A stretch of 5,565 bases of DNA, from positions 1-5,565 of the forward strand of contig CAMQVM010000125.1 of assembly GCA_947038135.1 (NCBI GenBank). Reading direction: 5' to 3'. Shown here in pieces: positions 1 through 5,565 of the stretch (positions are counted from its first letter, which is position 1; each line of letters opens with the position of its first letter). The translations under genes and the position numbers were made by a program. The notes below the pieces were generated by a model, which saw only the letters and a program-made list of their open reading frames with translations, was not told the origin of the DNA and did not search any database. The DNA comes from an uncultured Rikenellaceae bacterium. Lineage in GTDB: Bacteria; Bacteroidota; Bacteroidia; Bacteroidales; Rikenellaceae.

Positions 1-48
1 CGAGATTCTCCGGAGTGACTGGAGTTCAGACGTGTGCTCTTCCGATCT
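1..48 (+). other. Illumina TruSeq adapter contamination (not genomic)
   Basis: Bases 15-48 match, base for base as I recall it, the 34-nt TruSeq index-adapter/read-2 primer sequence (begins GTGACTGGAGTTC, ends CTCTTCCGATCT). Bases 1-6 (CGAGAT) are the 3' end of the P7 oligo. Bases 7-14 (TCTCCGGA) sit where the i7 index belongs; their reverse complement TCCGGAGA is, from memory, TruSeq HT index D702. The order P7 end, 8-nt index, primer is the exact architecture of the library molecule, so chance similarity is excluded. The insert starts at base 49. The contig end is an untrimmed adapter, and any feature touching 1-48 is an artefact. Confidence 0.98.
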
Positions 49-1354
49 ACTGCACCTCAATAGACAAAGGCTCTGTAATGATAGTTTTATATCTATTTTC
101 AGATAAGTCGAAATATGAAAACTCGATAGAGGGGGTGTAAAACGTTCCTTTTTCAGTAAAAACAAAAGGATATTCAAAGCTCTTAATAACTTTATATCCG
201 CTTCTGTCTACTCGATACTCATCATTTAGGGAGCGCACCTCAAAACCTCCCTCCAACTCTAACTTAGGAGCAGTAACATGAACTAAGTTACCAACACCTG
301 ATATAGTGACAATAACCGAACATTGCTCATTAACCATTGTTGTATCTTTGCTAAGCTTAACATCTACATCAAATGTACCAATAGCACCTTGAAAAAGGCT
401 TGGTTTATCTTCTGGGAGCTCCTTAACTACTATATCAAATGGTAAAGATAACATTTTTTTATTGATGTCAACACTTCTTAGATTAGACCCTGTACCGTAT
501 AAGTCACCAAAAACCCTCTTTTTGAACTCATCAGAATAACTTGTAACAGTGTCTAGCATAAGGTAAATTGTTGAAAACTGCTCTACTGGGCTGACCTCTA
601 AGACACCTGCTTGACATGGAAAAATAAGAGCCTGCTCAAGCGTATCAACTGCATAATCAAATTGATCAATAAGAGTATCTGATGACATATACCCGAGTGA
701 TGGAAGATGATGCCTATAATATCCATTAAGAGATTTTGAGGTATGTAAGCATTTGGCGTTATTTGAAACCCCGAGCAATTCATCTTTTCGGTATCTCAAC
801 AAAGTGGTTAACAACGCCTCCCCTTTATAAACAGTGTCTTTGCTGGCAACATAACTAACATAAATATCGCTATCTGGAATCTCAATATCTGGAATCAACT
901 CATTTTTGGCTACTGCGGCAGACAATACTTTGACTTGTATTGCAGTAGTAGTAAATTGTTTATCATCAACAGTAACAGTAGACCCTCCTAATAGAAATAT
1001 ACCAGTATTTACCGCCTTTAAAACGTACCTATACTCAGTTGTTGACTGAACAGCATTATCAAAGTTAACAAAATTAGTCATCATGCTTTTATCACTACCA
1101 AAGTTGCAAAAACTAGTCACTATGCTTTGAGTTATATACGGTCCTGTAATGACCTCAAACTCTTGAAAATTTAAAGATTCGAAATCTTCAATATTAACAT
1201 CTACTCTATTAGTATTAACTTTGAAAATAACAGAAAAAGTATCGTCTACAGCCACAACAGCTGGAAGCTCAACTTTGAATGTAGTTTGAGAGATAGCAAA
1301 CAATGGAGATATAACCACCATAACCATGCAAAATATACATCTTAAAAACGCCAT
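49..1354 (-). CDS. batD: BatD, oxygen-tolerance membrane protein, 3' end missing
   Basis: N-terminal 435 codons of a BatD protein. Residues 1-22 form a signal peptide (Arg5, hydrophobic 7-21, likely cleavage A-I-S|Q), so the bulk is periplasmic. Beta-rich Ig-like domains follow: one at about 25-145 (opening FKVELPAVVAVDD, with the segment TEYRYVLKAVNTGIF), one at about 160-315, and one at about 325-435 containing ISGVGNL (351-357), FEYPFVFTEKGTF and IEFSYFD. The last block is characteristic of the BatD/oxygen-tolerance family. Family members are usually about 550-620 residues, with a C-terminal TM helix and cytoplasmic tail; both are missing here. The apparent TAG stop is made of genomic base 49 plus adapter bases 48-47, so the gene is truncated by the contig end, not naturally short. 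The ATG start lies 19 nt after the batB stop, in the same operon. The role is inferred from the family: an envelope partner of BatA/BatB. Confidence 0.9.
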
Positions 1355-1373
1355 AATATCAAATAGTATTTAT

Positions 1374-2414
1374 TTAAACTTTATCTGCCTCGTCATCTTT
1401 TTTATTAAAAAGAGTCATACGAGATACTACATGATTTCGACGTTCCAAAACAACAAATTCAATCAATAACAATAAAAGACAAATGGCTAATATGTATTGA
1501 TACTGCTCACTATATTCATCAAACATAGTAGAGCTAAACTCTGCGCTATCCATCTTTTTAATCTCATTCACGATCTCTTCAAGTCCCACTGAGCGGTTGG
1601 TAGCTCGAACATATAAGCCGCCCGATGACAACGCCAACTCTTGTAACATAGCCTCATTAAGACGTGAAACAACCATGTTGCCCTCCTCGTCTTTAATATG
1701 CTCACCACCAATAGTGATTGGTGCACCATCAGGCGAGCCAATACCCACTACATGGATAGGAACACCTTTTTTTGCTATTTCAGCTGCTACCGAAATAGCA
1801 GTAGCATCATGATCTTCACCATCCGATATAAGTATTATAGCCCTGCTCTTTTCGCTTTGATGCGAAAAAGAACGAGAGGCTAACTCCAAAGCTTTACCTA
1901 TAGATGTACCTTGATTAGATACCATATCAGGTGATATATACTCTACAAAGTTGCGTGCAGATACATAATCAGATGTTATTGGTAGCTGCACAAATGCATC
2001 TCCAGCAAAGACTATCAACCCTAGCCTATCATCATGTAATGATGATGCCAGCTTTGAGATAGCATACTTTGTTTTTTCAAGACGTGATGGAGATATGTCT
2101 TCTGCTAACATACTATTAGATACGTCAACAGCAATCATTATTTCAACGCCATTTTTCTCTACCTCTTTAAGCTTAGAGCCTATTTGTGGGCGTGAAAGTG
2201 CTAGCACGCCAAAGGCTATAGCAGAGATAACTAAAAAATATTTCATCTGCACCTTAAACCACGCCGCATCTGGAGTAAGCTGCTTTAGTGTTGTTGTGTT
2301 TCCAAAACGGAGCATCCTCGCACGGTGACGATGCTTTACATAAATATATACACCAATAAGTACGGGTACTATAAATAGGCAATATAGGTAATTTGGTGAT
2401 TCAAATCTTAACAT
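1374..2414 (-). CDS. batB: BatB, membrane-anchored von Willebrand factor A protein
   Basis: 346-residue VWA protein. Two N-terminal membrane segments (about 10-26 and 58-75) precede the VWA domain (about 90-290), and a third helix lies at about 306-323, followed by a short charged tail. The metal-ion-dependent adhesion site is intact: D97-V-S99-N-S101 (DxSxS), T170 in NQGTSIG, and D198 in ISDGE. It should therefore bind a divalent cation and a partner protein at the membrane. The segment RLGLIVFAGDAF and the post-TM motif LALSRPQIG are typical of BatA/BatB. The start is ATG with MLRFESPNYLY, the usual opening of the family. It lies 36 nt after the batA stop and 19 nt before batD. BatB rather than BatA is assigned from its second position among the tandem VWA genes and the SDGEDH form of the third MIDAS motif. 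Its exact biochemical role is not established. Confidence 0.92.
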   Translation of the reverse strand: MLRFESPNYLYCLFIVPVLIGVYIYVKHRHRARMLRFGNTTTLKQLTPDAAWFKVQMKYFLVISAIAFGVLALSRPQIGSKLKEVEKNGVEIMIAVDVSNSMLAEDISPSRLEKTKYAISKLASSLHDDRLGLIVFAGDAFVQLPITSDYVSARNFVEYISPDMVSNQGTSIGKALELASRSFSHQSEKSRAIILISDGEDHDATAISVAAEIAKKGVPIHVVGIGSPDGAPITIGGEHIKDEEGNMVVSRLNEAMLQELALSSGGLYVRATNRSVGLEEIVNEIKKMDSAEFSSTMFDEYSEQYQYILAICLLLLLIEFVVLERRNHVVSRMTLFNKKDDEADKV

Positions 2415-2450
2415 AACTAATTTTTTTCTTATTATAGATAGTGTAATATC

Positions 2451-3446
2451 TTACGGTATCTGACGCAGGTAAAGGTGCCTTAACAAAATCTCTATTACGA
2501 GAAGAGATAGGGCGAAAATCAAGAACCTAGCAAAATACTCTTTATATAAGATAAAACTCTCGATATCTATTTTTGTCTTCTCTAAGGTGTTAATTGACTC
2601 ATATATATCTTTAAGGCTCTGATTGTCGGTTGCTCTAAAATACTTACCTCCTGTAAGCTCTGCAACCTCCTTTAACACCTCCTCATCAATCTCAACCTTG
2701 GCATCCATGTAAGTAGGATGACCCCACGCATCAGTAGCAGGAAAAGAGGCAATACCCTCAGTACCAACACCAATAGTATAGACTTTAACACCCGATGCTG
2801 CAGCCAACTCAGCAGCTGTTTGAGGCGACACCTGCCCGCTATTATTAACACCATCAGTAAGTAAAATAAGTACTTTACTCTTTGATGGACTATCTTTCAG
2901 ACGATTTACGCCAGTAGCAAGCCCCGAACCAATAGCAGTACCATCATCTATCATTCCGCTACCTACATGGTTCAATAGGTTGATAACTGAAGCATGATCA
3001 GTAGTTAAAGGACTTTGAGTAAAACTCTCACCAGCAAAAACCACAAGTCCTAGCCTGTCACTCTTTCGATCTAAAATAAACCTTGTAGCAACCTCTTTAG
3101 AAGCGGTAAGCCTATCAGGCTTTAAGTCTCGTGCTAACATACTTGTTGACACATCTAATGCCATTATTATATCAATACCCTCGGTTGATATGGTTTGGTT
3201 ATCTTCAGCACCTTGCGGACGAGCTAACGCCACAATAATAAGTGCTAAAGCAATACAGCGTAGACAAAAGGGTAAATGCCTAAAGTAGTATCGCATGGTT
3301 TTAGGCAGCCCCTTAACACCTGCAACAGATGATATGGAAACGCTCGCCTTGCCTCCTTTTATTTTGAAGATGTAAAACCCAATCATGGGTAGTATCAACA
3401 AAAGTAAAAAAAGTAAATATTGATTTTCAAATCTAACTATATCCAT
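2451..3446 (-). CDS. batA: BatA, membrane-anchored von Willebrand factor A protein
   Basis: 331-residue VWA protein, paralogous to the next gene. It has an N-terminal membrane helix (about 10-28), a second at about 60-75 followed by the family motif ALARPQG, a VWA domain at about 90-290, and a C-terminal helix at about 306-323. The MIDAS is complete: D98-V-S100-T-S102, T170 in DDGTAIG, and D198 in LTDGVNN, so metal-dependent partner binding is expected. I chose the ATG at 3446 (MDIVRFENQYLL), which fits the family's opening. An in-frame TTG at 3458 would add only M-P-Y-I and is less likely. It starts 39 nt after the TPR gene stop and ends 36 nt before batB, so it is probably cotranscribed. 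From family knowledge, BatA works with a MoxR ATPase and the DUF58 protein in the aerotolerance/envelope-stress complex; the activity itself is not proven. Confidence 0.92.
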   Translation of the reverse strand: MDIVRFENQYLLFLLLLILPMIGFYIFKIKGGKASVSISSVAGVKGLPKTMRYYFRHLPFCLRCIALALIIVALARPQGAEDNQTISTEGIDIIMALDVSTSMLARDLKPDRLTASKEVATRFILDRKSDRLGLVVFAGESFTQSPLTTDHASVINLLNHVGSGMIDDGTAIGSGLATGVNRLKDSPSKSKVLILLTDGVNNSGQVSPQTAAELAAASGVKVYTIGVGTEGIASFPATDAWGHPTYMDAKVEIDEEVLKEVAELTGGKYFRATDNQSLKDIYESINTLEKTKIDIESFILYKEYFARFLIFALSLLVIEILLRHLYLRQIP

Positions 3447-3485
3447 TATATATGGCAATTATATTTATTATTAAACAGTTGAAGA

Positions 3486-4235
3486 TTACCAGTTTTTGAC
3501 ATTTCGTTGCTTCACACCAGCGGCCTTACTTTTCTTGACCTTCTCTTGAGTTTCGTCTTCGTTAGCTTGAATAGCTTCTAACAGCTGATCTACCTCTTCT
3601 TTACTCATTTGACCTGGTTGATTTTTGGGTTGACCACTATTTTTGTCATCCTTTTTATCTCCATCATTCTGATCTGGCTTGCCTTTATCTTCCTTTTTGT
3701 CTTCGTTTTCTTTGTCGCCTTTGTCTTTACTCTCTTTTTTGTCTTGGTCGTCCTCGCCTTCACCGCCATCGCCTCCATCGCCGCCATCGCCATCTTTGTC
3801 ATTCTGCTCGTTGTCATTTTGGAGCAGCTGTTGCGCATAGGCTAAGTTTTGCTTGGCTAGGGTGTCGGTAGGGGCAACCCTAAGAGATTTTTTATACATC
3901 GCTATTGCCTCCTCAAGCTTTCGCTGCTTAAGGTAAGTATTAGCTAGATTAAAAGATGATTTGCTGAAATGCTCAGACAACGAGTCTTTCACAACCTCAA
4001 GTAACACCTGTTCAGCATTTTCCATACGCTCTTGCTTATATAGAACAGCACCAAGATTAAAGGCTGCATTATAAGACGTACTATCAATTTCAAATGCCTT
4101 GAGATAATCTACTTGTGCATCTACAAAATTTCCTTTATCGTACTCTTTATTACCTTTTCTAACTAACCCTTTCTCTGATTGAGCAGTGGCATCGAAACAG
4201 ATAACAGCAAGTAATATCATTAAAATTACTCTCAT
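3486..4235 (-). CDS. batC: BatC-type periplasmic TPR protein
   Basis: 249-residue exported tetratricopeptide-repeat protein. Residues 1-18 form a signal peptide (likely cleavage A-T-A|Q); Cys13 lacks a proper lipobox, so a lipoprotein is unlikely. About three TPR units follow (20-53, 54-87, 91-124; for example GNKEYDKGNFVDAQVDYLKA and LANTYLKQRKLEEAIAMYKK). Residues 141-208 are a highly charged Asp/Glu/Lys/Gly/Asn linker with no hydrophobic content. The C-terminal block (about 210-249) contains EEVDQLLEAIQANEDETQEKV and ends K-N-W, a tail typical of Bat-operon TPR proteins; this is the basis for the BatC call. It should act as a protein-interaction scaffold in the periplasm beside BatA/BatB. 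Its ATG overlaps the upstream stop (ATGA), suggesting translational coupling. It lies upstream of batA, whereas in the Bacteroides operons I recall batC follows batB. Confidence 0.87.
   Translation of the reverse strand: MRVILMILLAVICFDATAQSEKGLVRKGNKEYDKGNFVDAQVDYLKAFEIDSTSYNAAFNLGAVLYKQERMENAEQVLLEVVKDSLSEHFSKSSFNLANTYLKQRKLEEAIAMYKKSLRVAPTDTLAKQNLAYAQQLLQNDNEQNDKDGDGGDGGDGGEGEDDQDKKESKDKGDKENEDKKEDKGKPDQNDGDKKDDKNSGQPKNQPGQMSKEEVDQLLEAIQANEDETQEKVKKSKAAGVKQRNVKNW
3761..3793 (-). repeat. Short 9-bp tandem repeat encoding Gly-Gly-Asp units
   Basis: About 3.7 imperfect copies of a 9-bp unit (plus strand cgcc-g/t-ccat) lie inside batC. They encode the run G-D-G-G-D-G-G-D-G-G around residues 149-158. 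The stretch is locally GC-rich against an AT-rich gene. It sits at the head of the charged linker, keeps the frame, and could vary in copy number between strains. Confidence 0.7.
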
Positions 4236-5266
4236 TTTGTCTCCTCCTTCTCTTGATTATTATCTTTCGGTATTATAGTAAGTTTTGTCTCTTCTACAAA
4301 ATAATATGCTTGATTATACGAATCGGTATTCTCTTGCTCAGTAGTTGATATTTTTGCAAATTTAACATAGTCAGATAGGATCAATAGCTGCTTTAGCTTT
4401 TCGAAATCTTTAGCTGTTATATCTTCTTCACGAAGTGCGTCAAATATCTCTAGCGAAGTCATTTCCATTGCATTAACTCCATATCTACCATGAAGATAAA
4501 CCCTAATAACATCTGTAAGTTCTGTATAATATTGCTTTACCATACCATTTTGCCACAGCTTACTATTATCAATATCTACCAACTTACGAATAGCTATAAT
4601 ATGAGCTGGTTCTACAATTTTAGGTTTACTACTTATAGTTTTACGGCGGCGTAAATATATTAATGCAAGCACTAAAATCAGCAGCACCAATAACACCATA
4701 TAGGTATAAGGTGAAGATAACAACGCCATGATCATATCTAACAACTCAGCAAATGTAAAAGGCTCGTCAAGGCGTGGCTTGATGTCAGCCATAACATAGG
4801 TGGTTGTATCTATTGCGTAGGTAGTAACATATAGCGATATAGGATCTGAGTAGATGGTATCTTGAATATTTTTATCAATATACATCATAGGTATGGTATC
4901 AAGATTGTATAACCCTGCATCAAAACTCGTAACCTTATAACGTAGTTGAATCGATATTTTTCGCCCATCAACACTCAAAGTATCAAGCTCTGGAGCTCCT
5001 AATATCTCAATTTTACCTTCAGTAGCTTCTGTTGTAATTTCAGGAAACGCAATAACCTGCGTTACATCTTTATTTACGGTGAGCTGCAAATATATTTGAT
5101 CACCAATAACGATTGTATCTTGAGTGAATGTAGCCTGAAACTGAGGTATGTTTTTTTCTACCACAGTACTATCAGCACTGCTCTGCCCTATCGCCAATAG
5201 TGGCGATGAAAGGAGTGCAAACACCCATAACAACCTGTTTAAATATTTTTTATCAATCTTAATCAT
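4232..5266 (-). CDS. Bat-operon membrane protein, BatD-like topology (DUF4381-like)
   Basis: 344-residue protein found between the DUF58 and Bat genes. Residues 1-27 form a signal peptide (A-I-G|Q). An extracytoplasmic beta-rich domain spans about 40-150; QDTIVIGDQIYLQLTV and GLYNLDTIPMMYID resemble the Ig-like segments of BatD. A single TM helix (about 189-205) is followed by the stop-transfer RRRK. The cytoplasmic helical domain (about 220-328) has W238, VKQYYTELTDVIRVYL, and LLILSDYVKFAK. This is the conserved "hypothetical" protein of Bacteroidota Bat operons; the C-terminal part resembles DUF4381. A likely role, by inference, is passing a signal between the periplasmic Bat proteins and the cytoplasmic MoxR/DUF58 pair. 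The ATG is 5 nt after the DUF58 stop, and its own TGA overlaps the batC ATG. It could be annotated as BatD family, but it is distinct from and shorter than the batD at the other end. Confidence 0.8.
   Translation of the reverse strand: MIKIDKKYLNRLLWVFALLSSPLLAIGQSSADSTVVEKNIPQFQATFTQDTIVIGDQIYLQLTVNKDVTQVIAFPEITTEATEGKIEILGAPELDTLSVDGRKISIQLRYKVTSFDAGLYNLDTIPMMYIDKNIQDTIYSDPISLYVTTYAIDTTTYVMADIKPRLDEPFTFAELLDMIMALLSSPYTYMVLLVLLILVLALIYLRRRKTISSKPKIVEPAHIIAIRKLVDIDNSKLWQNGMVKQYYTELTDVIRVYLHGRYGVNAMEMTSLEIFDALREEDITAKDFEKLKQLLILSDYVKFAKISTTEQENTDSYNQAYYFVEETKLTIIPKDNNQEKEETK
4243..4248 (-). promoter_or_regulatory. Shine-Dalgarno-like AGGAGG before batC
   Basis: On the minus strand AGGAGG ends 7 nt before the batC ATG (4235), at ideal spacing. 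It lies inside the last codons of the upstream gene (K-E-E of QEKEETK), so amino-acid coding could explain it. Bacteroidota generally rely little on Shine-Dalgarno pairing, and the other starts in this window have A/T-rich leaders without such a motif. Together with the ATGA overlap it may support coupled translation. That it functions is inferred. Confidence 0.45.
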
Positions 5267-5271
5267 TGTTG

Positions 5272-5565
5272 TTAACGTTTTTTAAATAGTAACATTAGCG
5301 CCTTTACATAATCTTCATCAGTAGATATCTCTACGTTATCTACTCTATAACGTATTAGTGTGCTATCGATTAACAAACGCATACGCTGTCCATGCTCTTC
5401 ATAGGCACGACGAACGCTTGAGCTAGATGTATCAACCCACACCTTTTCAGCTGTTTCGGCATCACAAAGCTCTACAATGCCAACATCAGGCATCGTATAT
5501 TCACGTTGATCATATACACGTATAGCGACAATATCATGCTTCGAAGCGGCTATTTTAAGAGCATT
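5272..5565 (-). CDS. DUF58 domain protein, C-terminal fragment
   Basis: The open frame continues to the window edge: 97 codons are visible, starting N-A-L-K-I-A-A-S-K-H-D-I-V. The text HDIVAIRVYDQREYTMPDVG, then VELCDAETAE, VWVDTSS and VRRAYEEHG, is the hallmark C-terminal signature of DUF58 proteins (about 290 residues in full). About two thirds of the gene therefore lies beyond 5565. The Met at 5493 is internal and not a start. DUF58 proteins are soluble partners of MoxR AAA+ ATPases and are usually encoded directly after moxR and before the VWA genes. The gene ends 5 nt before the next start, consistent with cotranscription. DUF58 resembles a divergent VWA-type fold, but the MIDAS region is outside the window and cannot be checked. 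Confidence 0.92.
   Translation of the reverse strand, partial: NALKIAASKHDIVAIRVYDQREYTMPDVGIVELCDAETAEKVWVDTSSSSVRRAYEEHGQRMRLLIDSTLIRYRVDNVEISTDEDYVKALMLLFKKR

Noticed and set aside
1597..2328. Three plus-strand ORFs of 61-77 residues antisense to batB
   Set aside because: They lie wholly opposite conserved VWA coding sequence, have no recognisable motif and look like chance shadows.
2415..2450. Possible promoter or terminator in the A/T-rich gap between batA and batB
   Set aside because: There is no TTTG/TAnnTTTG pair of Bacteroidota type and no stable hairpin; the gap fits an ordinary intra-operon spacer.
1374..3446. Tandem VWA genes as a possible recent duplication or assembly artefact
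   Set aside because: The proteins share motifs but are well diverged outside the MIDAS and TM regions; a BatA/BatB pair is normal for this operon.
3605..3838. Minus-strand 77-residue Lys/Met/Thr-rich ORF
   Set aside because: Frame-shifted reading of the repetitive batC linker, with no independent start context or family likeness.
3609..3845. Plus-strand 78-residue hydrophobic ORF, resembling a small membrane protein
   Set aside because: It is the antisense of the Asp/Glu/Lys-rich batC linker; reverse complements of such codons give Phe/Leu/Ile/Val. The batC frame is clearly the real gene.
5272..5493. A separate 73-residue gene starting at the Met at 5493
   Set aside because: The frame is open upstream to the window edge and encodes conserved DUF58 sequence before that Met, so it is an internal residue of a longer gene.

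Overview
The window is one end of a contig from a Bacteroidota (Bacteroidetes) bacterium. It carries most of a Bat ("Bacteroides aerotolerance") operon. All genes lie on the minus strand, so transcription runs from high to low coordinates. The phylum call rests on the gene content (DUF58, signal-peptide/Ig-like/TM protein, TPR protein, two VWA proteins and BatD), the AT-rich composition, and mostly A/T-rich rather than Shine-Dalgarno-like start contexts. I cannot place it more finely.

Layout in transcription order: (1) 5565-5272, C-terminal end of a DUF58 protein, cut by the window edge. (2) 5266-4232, a secreted-then-anchored membrane protein with an extracytoplasmic beta-rich domain and a cytoplasmic helical domain. 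(3) 4235-3486, a TPR protein of the BatC type, starting with an ATGA overlap. (4) 3446-2451, BatA, a VWA protein with an intact MIDAS. (5) 2414-1374, BatB, a second VWA protein with an intact MIDAS. (6) 1354-49, BatD, N-terminal part only. Gaps between genes run from a 4-bp overlap to 39 bp, so this looks like one transcription unit. I see no internal promoter or terminator and no gene-free stretch longer than about 50 bases.

Bases 1-48 are not genomic. They match the Illumina TruSeq P7/index adapter: the end of P7, an 8-base index, then the 34-base read-2 primer sequence. The first base of the apparent batD stop codon (minus-strand TAG at 49-47) is genomic and the other two are adapter. The neat 435-residue ORF is therefore an artefact, and batD is really truncated by the contig end.

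How the genes work together: in this family a MoxR AAA+ ATPase (expected just beyond 5565, not visible) and a DUF58 protein act with membrane-anchored VWA proteins, a periplasmic TPR protein and BatD. Together they are thought to form a cell-envelope complex linked to metallochaperone-like or stress functions. The original aerotolerance role comes from Bacteroides fragilis; the biochemical activity is unsettled. I found no new system. The points worth a second look are the adapter artefact, the position of the TPR gene upstream of batA, and start-site details.
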